Positions 16,014-27,200 of a DNA stretch of 64,000 bases are shown piece after piece. Position 1 is the first letter of the stretch. Each line of letters opens with the position of its first letter. The notes beneath the pieces were generated by a model, which saw nothing but the letters and a program-made list of their open reading frames with translations, was not told the origin of the DNA and made no database searches. A program made the translations under genes and the position numbers. This stretch comes from Cytophagaceae bacterium (lineage in GTDB: Bacteria > Bacteroidota > Bacteroidia > Cytophagales > Flexibacteraceae). The stretch is from NCBI GenBank assembly GCA_947458545.1, contig CANGYH010000001.1:930001-994000 (forward strand). Direction: 5' to 3'.

Positions 16014-17357
16014 CTAGCTTTGTTGTGCAAGGGCCTCGGCCAGGCTCTCGGCGGCGGCCTGGGCGAAGTGGGCGTGGTCTGCGCCTGCCGGGGCAATGGA
16101 GCAAAAGAGGGCCTCGTACTGGCTTGGGGCCAGGTAAACCCCTCGGCGCAGCATTGCCTGGAAGAAGCGCCCGAACAAGGCAGTATCGCTTGTTTTGGCG
16201 GAGGCAAAATCTGTGACGGGCTGCTCTGTAAAGAAGAGTGTGAACATGCTGCCGATACGATTGAGGGTATAGCGCTTGCCCGCTGCCTGGCACGCCTGGC
16301 GCAGGCCGGCTTCAAAGGCTGCCCCTTGGCGCTCAAGCTCTGGGTAGATGCTTTGGCGGCGCTCGTGTAGCATGGTCAGCGTTGTAAGGCCTGCGGCCAT
16401 GGCCAGCGGATTGCCGCTGAGCGTCCCGGCTTGATAAACGGGGCCTGCTGGCGACACGAAGTCCATAATTTCTTTACGACCTCCGTAGGCGCCCACAGGC
16501 AGGCCGCCTCCGATGATTTTACCCAGGGTGGTAAGGTCTGGCCGAACGCCGTAAACCTCTTGCGCGCCGCCCGGGGCCAGGCGGAAACCGCTCATAACCT
16601 CGTCGAAGATAAGGATGGAGCCGTGCTTGTCGGCCAGGGTTCGTAGGCCTTCCAAAAAGCCTTCTGCGGGTGTAACCAGGCCCATGTTGCCTGCTACGGG
16701 CTCTACGATGAGGGCGGCGATTTGCCCTGGGTTTGCATCGAAAAGGGCCTCTACGGCGGCAAGGTTGTTGAAGGGAGCCACCAGCGTCTCTCGGGCGAGG
16801 CCCTCGGGCACGCCGGGTGAGTCTGGCACGCCGAAGGTGGCTGCGCCGCTGCCGGCGGCAATCAAGAAGCTGTCGCCGTGGCCATGATAGCAGCCGTCGA
16901 ACTTGATGATTTTGCTGCGGCCTGTGAAACCCCGCGCCAGCCTTACGGCCGACATGGTGGCCTCGGTGCCAGAATTGACGAGGCGCACCTTCTCGATAGA
17001 AGGCACCATGGTGCAGATTAGCTCTGCCATCTCAACCTCGCGCGCGGTAGGGGCACCAAAAGAGAAGCCATCGGCAGCAGCTTTGGCCAAGGCCTGTACC
17101 ACGGCAGGATGGGTATGGCCCAATACCATTGGCCCCCAACTGTTAATCAGCTCTAGATAGCGGTTGCCGTCAGCATCCCAGATGTAGGCTCCTTCGGCTC
17201 GCTGAATGAAAAGCGGCTGCCCACCCACAGCCCTAAAGGCGCGCACCGGCGAGTTTACCCCGCCGGGTATATACTGTTGCGCCTGGGCAAACAAGCGCCG
17301 AGAATTTTCGCGCTGGGGATGTGCAAAAAGGGCGGGGTTGGGCGTGGTTACCTCCAT
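16014..17357 (-). CDS. hemL: Glutamate-1-semialdehyde 2,1-aminomutase
   Basis: PLP enzyme that turns glutamate-1-semialdehyde into 5-aminolevulinate in the C5 pathway to heme. Diagnostic segments are [13 protein letters not shown] near the start, [18 protein letters not shown], the [10 protein letters not shown] loop, [11 protein letters not shown], and [17 protein letters not shown] carrying the Schiff-base Lys. The 447-residue length fits. The ATG at 17357 gives [18 protein letters not shown]; the frame extends 30 codons upstream without a conserved match. The Omp85-like barrel gene lies 22 bases downstream on the same strand. Confidence 0.96.
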   Translation of the reverse strand: MEVTTPNPALFAHPQRENSRRLFAQAQQYIPGGVNSPVRAFRAVGGQPLFIQRAEGAYIWDADGNRYLELINSWGPMVLGHTHPAVVQALAKAAADGFSFGAPTAREVEMAELICTMVPSIEKVRLVNSGTEATMSAVRLARGFTGRSKIIKFDGCYHGHGDSFLIAAGSGAATFGVPDSPGVPEGLARETLVAPFNNLAAVEALFDANPGQIAALIVEPVAGNMGLVTPAEGFLEGLRTLADKHGSILIFDEVMSGFRLAPGGAQEVYGVRPDLTTLGKIIGGGLPVGAYGGRKEIMDFVSPAGPVYQAGTLSGNPLAMAAGLTTLTMLHERRQSIYPELERQGAAFEAGLRQACQAAGKRYTLNRIGSMFTLFFTEQPVTDFASAKTSDTALFGRFFQAMLRRGVYLAPSQYEALFCSIAPAGADHAHFAQAAAESLAEALAQQS

Positions 17358-17508
17358 GTAGATTTTGGGATGTAGTAGCTGCAGAGCGTTGGTTTTGGGG
17401 CCGCAATTTAAGGGTGGCCAATGCCTGCCTTTTTTGCCCTCAACCAATAACCTGTCCTCGGCAACCTGCGTACGAGTAACGTATTAAGGCAAAAGGGCTT
17501 ACAGCACC

Positions 17509-17883
17509 ATGGCTATCTTTCGACGTTGGGTTTGGATTTGTGTGCTGGGCGCTTGGTGCCTTGCGCTGCCAGCGTGGGCAAAGCCAGTGGCAGATTCGTT
17601 TTTTAACCTGCGCTTAGGGAAAACGACGATTCCGGGCCAAAAGTTGGTGGCCGAGCGTAAGCCTGTTGCCTTACCCCAAGGAGCGGCGCTGGGTTTCTAT
17701 TACCAAGAAGCGGAGATTATCAACGTGGCCCGCGTGCTTACGTTGCAAGGTGAGCTGCTGCTGGAGACGCGGTCGCTGGATGCCATTATTTGGCTAGAGA
17801 CTGAAAGTTTGCCCAAGGGCAACTACAAGCTGGAGATTTTGAGCGGCACCCAAAGGGCCGAGGGCAACCTGGTGATCCGCTAA
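17509..17883 (+). CDS. Mini secreted protein resembling a lone T9SS C-terminal sorting-type fold
   Basis: A 124-residue protein with a clear signal peptide (WVWICVLGAWCLALPAWAKP). The mature 100 residues end in LPKGNYKLEILSGTQRAEGNLVIR, preceded by VLTLQGELLLETRSLDAIIWLETE. This order (hydrophobic strand, 'l.G..l', 'l..G.Y.l.i...g......lvi.') is that of the Por_Secre_tail/T9SS type A sorting domain found at the ends of large cargo proteins, here without any cargo. The similarity is by eye and moderate. The gene stands between hemL (divergent) and the gamma-carboxylase-like gene (convergent, 10-base gap). Confidence 0.6.
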   Translation: MAIFRRWVWICVLGAWCLALPAWAKPVADSFFNLRLGKTTIPGQKLVAERKPVALPQGAALGFYYQEAEIINVARVLTLQGELLLETRSLDAIIWLETESLPKGNYKLEILSGTQRAEGNLVIR

Positions 17884-17893
17884 ACAGTACCTA

Positions 17894-19180
17894 TCAGGGG
17901 CTGGGCGTTACCCAATCATAAGGGCGAAGGCCGTCTTGGATTTTGGTTAGGTCAATGTCTGGATCAACAAGCAGGCGGCTGGGCCGGCCATTTAGGGTTA
18001 CATAAACCTCTGCACGTACAGCCGGACTAGGCAGCCCTTTGGCGCGTGACCGCTGGGCCAAATAATGCGCATACTGCAAGATAAAATCTGGCTGGGTGCT
18101 CATCATTTTCTCTTGCTCGGGCGTGAGGTAGCCGGCATTGTTAATGGGGCCCCAACGGCCATTACGGCGATCTAGCACGTAGAACTGGGCTGTGCCTGCC
18201 TTTTCCATGAGCATGACACGCCAACTGAAACGGAACCCTTGCTCGTGCCAAAAGAGGCTGCCTGGGTAAAGCAGATACCGGAAAGGAAACAGTATATGAA
18301 AGGCAAACCAGCCTGCAAAAACCCACTTCCAGCCGCGGCTAACAGTTTGGCTGGGCAGAGGTACCTCGCCTTGCAGGGGAGCTAACCAGGGAAGGCGCGC
18401 ATCTAACAGTTGCCAGATGCGTTGGTGGATCTGGGAGGGAAAGAACACTGGAGCCACCAAAATCATGACCAGGGGGAAAACGCCAATGTCGAACATGAGC
18501 CCCACCAGAACATGAAACCCGATGACGGCCACATACCCCAGCCACCAAAGCCGGCGCTGGATTAATACCAGGGGGATGAAGGTGTCGTAAAGCATGCCGC
18601 CCCAGCTGAAAATCCATGCCATAGGAGGCCAGCTTAAGAGTGGCCCCAGAACGGGCAGGTTGCGTTGGGCGTTCATCCAGATGCGGAGGGGCATGGCATC
18701 TACTAGCCAGGCGGGTTGCATCTTGAAGAGGCCTGCGAGTGTGTAGAGGATGCCCGTTTGTAACCTGAACCAGGCTACGGTAAACCGCGACGCCCTGCCT
18801 GCCGTGCCGGGCACCAGGGCTATGCCAAGTGCCATCAGGGCCACAAAGTAGTAGTGGTTGAGGTACCAGGTGGCATCCAAGGTTTGCATCCAGACGAAGC
18901 TGAAGACGAACAGGCCCGCCCCTACCCTGGCCCAGGGCCTATAAAGCATTGCCAAGGCACCCATCAACTGGGCAGCCTGCAATACCTGCAGGCCCAACAG
19001 GCCCGGGTGCGGCACCCAGGCCAAGCCGTAATAATGGAATGAGAAGCGCCCGGGCGCAAAGTGGCTCTGTGCCCAACCCAATACCCAAAACCGCACCACC
19101 GAATAAGCCAAGGCTATACCAAGGCCGTTGCGCAGCGACCGCATGACGGCGTCGTATGGGTTGGTGGCTGCGGCGGACAT
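17894..19180 (-). CDS. HTTM / vitamin K-dependent gamma-carboxylase-like membrane protein
   Basis: A 428-residue inner-membrane protein with about seven or eight hydrophobic helices, resembling the HTTM domain of vitamin K-dependent gamma-carboxylases. YLNHYYFVALMALGIALVP matches the NNHSYLY region of human GGCX (His109 here against His160), and YTLAGLFKMQPAWLVDAMPLRIW matches the AGVKKLDADWV region, with Lys153 in the position of catalytic Lys218. FHVLVGLMFDIGVFP and PFRYLLYPGSLFWHEQGFRFSWRVML also fit. Bacterial homologues have no known vitamin K cycle role and their substrates are unknown. The ATG at 19180 is used; ATG 19204 and GTG 19216 are alternatives. It is divergent from a predicted outer-membrane barrel gene only 36 bases away. 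Confidence 0.75.
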   Translation of the reverse strand: MSAAATNPYDAVMRSLRNGLGIALAYSVVRFWVLGWAQSHFAPGRFSFHYYGLAWVPHPGLLGLQVLQAAQLMGALAMLYRPWARVGAGLFVFSFVWMQTLDATWYLNHYYFVALMALGIALVPGTAGRASRFTVAWFRLQTGILYTLAGLFKMQPAWLVDAMPLRIWMNAQRNLPVLGPLLSWPPMAWIFSWGGMLYDTFIPLVLIQRRLWWLGYVAVIGFHVLVGLMFDIGVFPLVMILVAPVFFPSQIHQRIWQLLDARLPWLAPLQGEVPLPSQTVSRGWKWVFAGWFAFHILFPFRYLLYPGSLFWHEQGFRFSWRVMLMEKAGTAQFYVLDRRNGRWGPINNAGYLTPEQEKMMSTQPDFILQYAHYLAQRSRAKGLPSPAVRAEVYVTLNGRPSRLLVDPDIDLTKIQDGLRPYDWVTPSP

Positions 19181-19216
19181 AGCGGCAAAGTTGCGACGGC
19201 CCATATTTGCCGACAC

Positions 19217-20365
19217 ATGGCTATACGAAAAAAGTGGGGTGCCAGGCCGCTATCGCTTTTGGCCTGCCTGGTTGCCTGCGGCAGCCTGAGGCCAGCCTTT
19301 GGGCAGATGGACAACCGCGCGTTTGAAGAACGATACCGTGTGCCAGACAGCCTGCGGTACGGTATCGTGGCACATAGCTTTAGCTTCTTCAGGAACCTGG
19401 AGTACTTTACGCCGGTAACCGATGGCAAGACGATGTTTGGCCAACAATTGGCCGTGCGGGGGATGCTGCATCCTACGGAGCGGCTTACGGTATCGGGTGG
19501 GTTGTATCTGTGGAAGGATTTTGGCAACCCGGTGCTGCAGCAGGTGCGGCCATTGGTGACGTTGCGCTATCAGCAGGGTCGTTTTGCCTTTTTGTTCGGC
19601 ACGTTGGAGGGGCAACTGGCCCACCGGCAGATTGAGCCCCTGCAAGACTTTGAAGCCACGGTGACCCGTAGGCAAGAAGAGGGCTTTCAGTTGAAGTATG
19701 AGGGCCCCAAACTCTGGGCCGACGTTTGGCTGGAGTGGCAAAACATGCTTTACCGTTTTGCAAACGACCAGGAGCGGTTCCAAGTAGGGATGAACATCCG
19801 CCCGGTGCTGGCAGAGGGCCGCGCTGGGCGCTTGCTGGGTATTTGGCAATACCGAGCCTGGCACGCAGGGGGCACGCTGGATACTACACCGGGGCGGCCC
19901 GGGGCTACCACCATTATGGCACTATCGCCTGGGTTGCGGCTGGAGGATATTCGCTGGGGGCGAAGCCGCCTGATGGTAGATGGTTATGCCATACTGACGA
20001 CAGGGGCTACGGCCTACTATCCTGAGGCGTTAAAGCGCGGGCAAGGCCTTTTTCTGAACGCTCAATGGGCCACCCCCTGGTTTGCCCTTATGGCCAGTTA
20101 TTGGCAGGGACGAGGTTTTTATGTGCCAGGGGGCGGCCCTTATTACAGTAGCCTGGCCTCGGAAGTATCTGCCGGGCTGCGACAGCTTGTTTTTAATAAC
20201 AGGCAATTGCTTATACTGCGCCTGATGCGCGACTTTGATTTAGGCGATGGCTGCAAGCTAACCCTGCGGGCAGAGCCCACCTGGGACCTGGGCCGCGCGC
20301 ATTTTGACTATAACTACCAACTTTACCTCAACTACCAACCCGGGTGGTTTTGGGGCAAGCGCTAA
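19217..20365 (+). CDS. Predicted outer-membrane beta-barrel protein, unknown function
   Basis: A 382-residue protein with a signal peptide (LSLLACLVACGSLRPAFGQ) and a body of alternating strands rich in aromatics (YGIVAHSFSFFRNLEYFTP, FGQQLAVRGMLHPTERLTVSGGLYLWKDFG, FDYNYQLYLNYQPGWFWG), ending in an aromatic strand as outer-membrane proteins do. I recognise no named family; porin-like or a DUF2490-type barrel are possible. The ATG at 19217 is preferred because it opens the signal peptide; upstream codons lie inside the divergent gene. The 36-base gap to the gamma-carboxylase-like gene suggests a shared control region. Confidence 0.65.
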   Translation: MAIRKKWGARPLSLLACLVACGSLRPAFGQMDNRAFEERYRVPDSLRYGIVAHSFSFFRNLEYFTPVTDGKTMFGQQLAVRGMLHPTERLTVSGGLYLWKDFGNPVLQQVRPLVTLRYQQGRFAFLFGTLEGQLAHRQIEPLQDFEATVTRRQEEGFQLKYEGPKLWADVWLEWQNMLYRFANDQERFQVGMNIRPVLAEGRAGRLLGIWQYRAWHAGGTLDTTPGRPGATTIMALSPGLRLEDIRWGRSRLMVDGYAILTTGATAYYPEALKRGQGLFLNAQWATPWFALMASYWQGRGFYVPGGGPYYSSLASEVSAGLRQLVFNNRQLLILRLMRDFDLGDGCKLTLRAEPTWDLGRAHFDYNYQLYLNYQPGWFWGKR

Positions 20366-20395
20366 GGCTTGGCCTGCGTGCCTTGCCTACCCCGC

Positions 20396-20403
20396 TACCT
20401 TTG
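20396..20403 (+). promoter_or_regulatory. -7 box (TACCTTTG) upstream of terC
   Basis: TACCTTTGCGGCC matches the box-plus-start pattern seen before several other genes in this window, but here it lies 62 bases before the ATG, giving terC a normal-length leader. Confidence 0.45.
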
Positions 20404-20465
20404 CGGCCGTTTATAGCAGGTAGCCAACCGGCGCGCGCAAAGGCAGGCTACCAACTTCTCCTCAG

Positions 20466-21254
20466 ATGGACATTCTGCATGCTTTTTTAGGCCCCGACCC
20501 TCGGGCAGGCCTGGTGGTGATTCTGAACCTGATATTGATCGAGACGATGCTCTCGGTGGATAATGCGGCTGTGATGGCCACCATGGTGATGCGCCTGCCC
20601 GAAGACCAACGCGCCCGAGCCTTGCGCTATGGCATTGGCATCGGCTACATCTTCAGGGGGCTTTGCCTGGTGTTTGCCAGTGTGCTCATCAAAATTTGGT
20701 GGTTGAAGCCCATTGGCGGGGCGTACCTTGTGTACCTGTGTGTAAGCCATTTTGCCAAACATCTGACGCCTAAAACGGAAGCTGCAGAGGCCATTGCAGA
20801 GGGCGCGCCCGAAGGCAACAAGCTCTATCGGATGACGGTGGGTGTGTTGGGGCCCTTTTGGTCTACGGTTATATCGGTTGAGATAATGGACCTGACCTTT
20901 TCTATAGACAACGTCTTTGCTGCGGTTGCCTTTACGGATAACATCTACCTGATCTGGACGGGGGTGTTTATCGGGATTTTGGCGATGCGGTTTGTGGCAC
21001 AAGGCTTTGTACGGCTCATGGATCGCTTTCCGTTTTTGGATGCGGTGGCCTTTGCCGTAATTGGCATTTTGGGCTTAAAACTGATTGTTTCTGTTTGGGA
21101 ACATCTAGACCCAGGCAGTGCCCTTGGCCATACGCTTAATAGCGAAGAAGCCGATCATCTGGTATCTCTCCTGACGATCGGCTTGTTTGTATTACCCTTG
21201 CTGAGCAGCTACGTATTGGGCTGGCCCAAGCATAAGCGGGCCGATGCAGCCTAA
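20466..21254 (+). CDS. TerC-family integral membrane protein
   Basis: A 262-residue inner-membrane protein with seven to eight helices. The family signatures IETMLSVDNAAVMATMV and VEIMDLTFSIDNVFAAVAFT, each with an acidic pair (E/D...SxDN), are complete; in TerC proteins these Asp/Asn residues are thought to bind a metal ion. Homologues (YkoY, MeeF/MeeY, Alx) export manganese and help load secreted metalloproteins. Here it could supply metal to exported enzymes, but no neighbour proves it. It converges with the giant surface-protein gene, 3 bases apart, with no visible terminator. Confidence 0.9.
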   Translation: MDILHAFLGPDPRAGLVVILNLILIETMLSVDNAAVMATMVMRLPEDQRARALRYGIGIGYIFRGLCLVFASVLIKIWWLKPIGGAYLVYLCVSHFAKHLTPKTEAAEAIAEGAPEGNKLYRMTVGVLGPFWSTVISVEIMDLTFSIDNVFAAVAFTDNIYLIWTGVFIGILAMRFVAQGFVRLMDRFPFLDAVAFAVIGILGLKLIVSVWEHLDPGSALGHTLNSEEADHLVSLLTIGLFVLPLLSSYVLGWPKHKRADAA

Positions 21255-21257
21255 ATC

Positions 21258-24200
21258 CTACTCGACCACGAAGCGGCGCATAACCTGGCGGCCATTGGCC
21301 GAGATTCGTACCTGGTAAACACCGGCAGGCAAGCCCGGCGCAGGTGCCAGCCCAAAGCTTTGGTGGCCGTTGATGAACGCTGCTGCCCGATGTACAAGCA
21401 AGCCCCTGGCATCCATCACCTGGAGGGAGACTTCGGTAGGCTGTGCAGACTCAAGATGGAGCTGCACCTGGTCTGCCCGGCCCGGGTTGGGATTGATCGC
21501 TGCCGTCAGGGCTGGCTGGGCATTGTTTACGGCCCAGTCTGCCAATGCCACGTTGCTAAACTGCCGTTTGCCGTTGCGGCTTATCTGGGCCAGGCGGTAG
21601 AGGTTGCGGCCGGGCATGGGGCTAAGATCTTGATAGGCATAACCCTGCCTGCGAATGCTTGTGCCGCTGCCATGGGCAGGTATCCACGCCAGGCGGGCAA
21701 AGCTTCTGCCGTCGGCGCTGCGCTCTAGGTAGAAACCGGCGTTGTCTTGCTCAGACTCTGTGGCCCAGGCCAGCTCTACGGCTTTGCCGGGTATGGCACT
21801 GGCTTTCAGGTCTGTAAGGGTTACGGGCAGGCTAATGTGGAGGTCGCCCATGCCGGTACCTCCAGTAAAGTCTGAGAATGAGGTTACGTCTGTCCAGTTG
21901 AAGTTGCGCTGGGTGCTGTCGTACGCGCCGCCAGCCGTCCAGGCGGTGCTGCTGTATTTGAAGGGCCTTATGGGCCTTGGGTCGTCGTTGCGCACCCGGA
22001 CAAGATCTGCGGTGGCGTTGTGGTTGTAGCGGACGTCGTAATTGATGGAGCCCGTGATACCGGTTGGTTCTAACTGCCAGTAGGTGTTTAGGTACCGGCT
22101 GGCCTCTCGGCGTTGCGGATGAGCCGCATTCACTACGCGTAAAGCTACCTGTGCGCCCGGGGCCAGCGTTGCTTGCTTCAGCCTAAAGTTGAAGGGCAAA
22201 AATCTGGTAGCCGTGCCAACTGGCAAAATGGTGATGTTGGGGCTGGCAGGCATAGGAGCTGCCTCTATCTGGCGAACGAGGTAGCCTGTATTGTCTGCCC
22301 AGATGTAGCTCTGGGCTGTGACGACGTCTGGCTTAACCTGGCAGTTTGCACCAAGCGTGAAATTGAACCAGTTGAGCCGCAGCAGGCCTCTGTCTAGCGT
22401 GAGTAGATCTGTGGCCGTGATATTGACACCAAGCACGGCTGCCCCGCTTGATTTATTGATTTGCAAGCGGCTGAAAGTTACCGGCGAGGTACCACCAATA
22501 GTCTGCGTAAGAAATCCGCGTAGGAGCACGTTGGTGTTGCCAGGGATGAAGGTGCCGTTGTTGGTCAGGTTGTTGAAGAGCTCCAGATTCTCGTTGCTGG
22601 CGGCGGTGCCTGCTATGTAAGTGCCCAGGTTGAGGAAGTTGCCCCGTACGATGATTTTACGGTTGGTGCTATTGTTGAAGGTGCCTGCGGCAACGGTAAA
22701 ATTGCCATTGAGGGTAAGCACGGCATCCAGATTTGAGATGGTACCCGTGCTGTTGATGACCAGGTTGTTATATACCGTCCGGCTTGCCGGTAGTGTGTGG
22801 CCTGCACCATCGAACTGTATGGTGCCGCCGCCGGCAGCCGTGAAGGTATTAAAGCTACCTGCAGGCAACACGGCCGTGGCGAGCCTTAAGGTTCCTGTGC
22901 CGGTAATGAGCCCCAGGTTATGACCCGTAGTTGTGCCCAGGTTGAGCGTACCGTTGATTAGGATACGCGCCAGCGATGCCCCGCTTACGGTAGCGGTTAC
23001 GGTGTGGCCGGGCCTGATTTCTACGGCAGACCCAGGCGATGGCACAGACCCCAGGTTCCAGGTGCCAGGATTATCCCATCCGCCGGTGCCGTTGCTCACG
23101 AAGGGTACAACGGTGGCAAACATGCCGGCCTCACCTGCGGTATAGTCTCCGCCTACGACAGATTGGTTGGAGAAGGTGATGGTATTGGCGCCGTTGTTTA
23201 CCACGCCCGTGAAAGTCTGCCAAGCCAGGGAGGGCAGTAGGCGTGCCCCTACGTAGAGGTTTTCATTGCCGCGGCCGGTGGCGCTGGTTTGGTCGTAGGT
23301 ATAGACCTGAGTCAGGTTGAGGCCTGCCAGGCCCGTGCTAGTAATGGCCCAGTAATAGTTAAGTGCCTGCACCCCGCTGGATACGGCCAGCGGGTGGACG
23401 TTGCTAACGGGTTTGATGGCAATGGTACCTACGGCCGTATTTGCTGTGGCATTGTAGCTAACGGGTGTGTACAGGTTATCTACCCCAATAGGCAGCATAA
23501 AGCTAAACGGGGTTGCCGGTGCCTGGCGGATGATACCACCGTCTGCGGCGTTGCCTGCCGTGCGGATCATGCGGGAGGCCGAGAAAGTGCCTGCCACAGA
23601 ACTGGCAGGGCCCATGGTGAGTGGCTGAGATTGTATGTCTAGCAAGCCGTTGACGAGGCTCAGCGTCCCGTTGACGGTGAAGCCCGCGGCCGCCTGAACG
23701 GCCAGCGCATTGTCTATCGTTAACGAACCAAACGCTCCCTGGCCTGAGCCGCTGATGATTTGGGTTAATGGTCCGTTGAGGATAAGCGCTCCGCTGGTGC
23801 TGGTATGCGTGGCCGAGTTGGCCACATTGCCTAAGACAGAGATGTTGCGGGCGTTGGCGTTGAGGGTACCGTTGGCCAGGGTAAGGTCTCGGTTGATGGC
23901 CCAGTTGGTGCCTGCCAGGGTTATGGTGCCGCTGGGGGTGCTGTTGTTTACTTCTACGCTGTTAAACACGGGCGACGACGTACCAGATAGGGTTTGGTTG
24001 CCGGTGCCAACGAATCGGGTGGTATTGAGGCCAGGGTTGTAAGTACCGTTATTTACCCAGTCTCCGCCGAGGCGCAAGTCTAGGTTATTGCATGTAAAGA
24101 CCGTGCCTGTATTGAACGTGCAGGCACCTAAGACTGTGAGTGGGTTGGTGTATAAAGAAGCCCGGGCATGGTTAAGGCTGCCCGAGCCCGTATTTAGGCG

Positions 24201-27200
24201 CAGATTCCACACCGGGGCTGTGGCGTTGATAGAGAAGGTGGTATTGTTGGGCGTGTAGGCACCCATTCCTAAAGCGATGGTACCACCGGTGACGGCAGAC
24301 GAGGCCGGCAGCAACAAAAGGTCTGCTATACCGCTGTTGGCCTGGCTGCGGGCGATGTTGATGTTGCCGTCCGACATCTGAAAGACCCCCTGGTTGACGA
24401 CCTCTAGCATGCCTTTGATGCTGGTGGCAGCGTTGCGGTAGCCAATGTTTACGGTGCCGCCCGTCTGGTTGTAAACCAGGCTGCCAGAGGCAGACACGGC
24501 ATTGCCCCGAATTTGCCCACCAACGTTGAGCGAGTCTCCGCCCATGTCGAGCAAGGGAGACCCAGCCGAGGCATACTGGATGGAGTTGTCGTTGGTGCCC
24601 GTTGTGCCTGCATCTATCCGCACGACGCCGGTGTTGCTGAGTTTGAGTGTACCGTCTAACTGAAGGCCGGCATTAGCACCGGTTGCCGTAACCAGAACTT
24701 TCCCATTGGCTACCCAAAGGCGGGTGGTAGAAGGGATACGGAAGTGCTCGGCAGAACTGCCAGAGCTAACCACCAAGTTTCGGTTTACTGACAGGCGGCA
24801 GGTACCGTTGAGCAACACCAGTGGCTTTAGCCCCGCTGCAAGAGCGCCATTGCCTGCAAGGCTCAAATTGGTGGCTGTGAGATCAACCAGGGGAGTTTGC
24901 GTAGTACCCTTGTTGATCATTAGCGTATGGAAACGGGTGGTTGAGCCACTGCCAGAGACGACAGCGTCTGTAGGCCCGGCCATCTCTACCTGGAGGCGGG
25001 TTTGGGTGCTAGAGCCAGGCTCGGTATCTAAAACGCCATTGTTGACGATGTCTCTTTGGATGGAGATGAAGTGCAGCAGGCTACCCCCTACCTGGGCATT
25101 GAAGGTGCCTGTATTGCGCAAAGAACCTGCAACGGTGATGAACCTTGCCGTGCCTGAGGATTGAAACTGGAGGGTAGTGCCTGCGGTATTTGTCAGGTCA
25201 GCGCCTACGGTGATGTCTCCGGTTGCGGCGCTGGCAAAGCGTACCGTACCGCTGCCGCCCAAAACGTTTAGATTGCCCGAAATGGTGAGTATGCGGGCAG
25301 GCAGGGTAACGATGCCAGAGGTGGGCACAACGTTTAAGTTGCGGTAATTTGCCAGCGGCAGGCCGTCTTGGTTAGAGGCCGGTATGGTAAAGTCTAGGCT
25401 GGTGCGGTAATACTCTACCGTGCCGCCTGTGTTAGCCGACAAGAAGGAGGTGAAGTTGCCACGCGGGAAGGACGGCGTAGCGGTAGAGCTGGAGACTCGG
25501 AAGGTGCCGCTAGAGGGCAAACCTGGCATTACCTGCCCATAGTTGTGGATGTTGGTACTGGTATGGTTGGTGCCAATGTCTAAGACAGCGGTAGAGTCTA
25601 TCCGGAGGCTCCCCAGGGTGATTGGCGTAGCTGCGGCAGGGAAGGTGACGGTGTGCCCAGGCCGGATGATGACAGGCGCATTGGCGGTAGGGATGGTGGT
25701 GCTGGGGTTTTGGAGATCAACGCCGCCTTGGGTGCGCTTCCAGGTGTTGGTTGCCGTCCACAGGCCTGTTTGGCGCGTCTCATACACGACGACACTGCCA
25801 AAGGCTGAAAGGCGGCCTACGGTATAGTCGCCATCAGGGCTGGTACTGTTGACGGTGAAGGTATTGGTGCTCTGCGTAGTGTAAGGGGAGGTGGCCCAAG
25901 CGTAAGCGCCTGGGGCAAAGTGGCCCACGACATAGCGGTTATCGTCGTTGGCATTGCCGCTGGGTGGTATGTCGGCATTTGCGTAGGCAGCGGTGAGGCT
26001 GGCAGAGGTGACGCCCGTCCAACCAGAGGTGGCAAGCTTCCAATGGAAGCGCAGGGCGCTATCTACGGTGGCGGGTGGAATTGTTATAAAGGGGTGGCGG
26101 GCATTGACCTGCACGATGTTGCAAGAGCCATAGACGGCTGCCGATGCCGAGAAGGTTACAGGGCGCAACTGCCCGCCAAAGGCCAATGGGGCCGTAAAGG
26201 GCGGCGTAACGCTGGAAAACTCGCGCGTGATGCCACCGTCGGTGGCCAGGCCTGCGCTGGTAAAGGTGCGGGTAGCGGTATGCCCGCCTGGCCCGATGAC
26301 CAGCGAAGCTGTGCGTGCCAGCCGAAGGTTGAAGGTCGTCAGATCGACGAGGCCATTGGTGAGGTTGCAGATGCCGTTGACGGTTTGGTTGGCCAGCAAG
26401 GCAACGCGGCTGGTGGCAGATCCGGCAAAGTCGAGGTTTGTGTAGGTGCCTAGCCCAGAGCCGCCCATATTTTGGGTGATGGTGCCCGTGGCCCAGATAC
26501 GGATGCGGCCGCTGCCAAGATGCGTGGCCGAGTTGTTGATGGTGGTACCTGCGCAGGTGATGGTCAGGCCACCGTCGTTAAGGGTACCTGCATTGAGGCT
26601 GAAGGCTCCGTTTACGGTAGGGCTAGAGCCTGAGAGGGTAACCGTACCACCTGCATTGAGGTTGTTTATAGCAAAACCGCCAAAGGCAACGGGCTTGTTT
26701 AGTGCAAGGCTTTGAGCTACCCGGCTAGGCGTTGTGCCGCCCATTACGAAAACATTGCTACCGGGCGTAAACCGGCTGTTGGCCGCAAACGTGGCGTTGC
26801 CGCCAACTATCACCCCGGCCGTGCTGGCACAGTTTAGCCAGACGCGGGGCCCTACGTTGAGGTCGTTCAGGACGATGAGGGCGCGGGCTGGTAGGGTAAC
26901 CGTCGTGTTGGAGCTGTAGGTAAGCGGAATAAGCCGCACCGAGACCCCATTGGTATCGGCCTGGTTGCTGATGAGGTTTACGTTATAGAATGGTGCCGTA
27001 GAAGTGATGCCAAAGTTGTTTGTGCTGGTGAGCGGGTCTGAGGGTACGACTACGTTGAGGGTGCCGCCGGTAACCTCTATGTTGGCGGGGTCGCAGCCGA
27101 TCATGATGCTGTTGTTGCCGCCGCCCGTGGAGCCCGCATTGGTGGCATAAACGTTTATGGCACCACCTGACCATTTGAAGACGTTGGTGGTAAAGGGCCA

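Noticed and set aside
16014-16336. N-terminal extension of the Omp85-like gene across hemL
   Set aside because: The extra 115 codons are antisense-like low-complexity sequence; a signal peptide starts at 15991.
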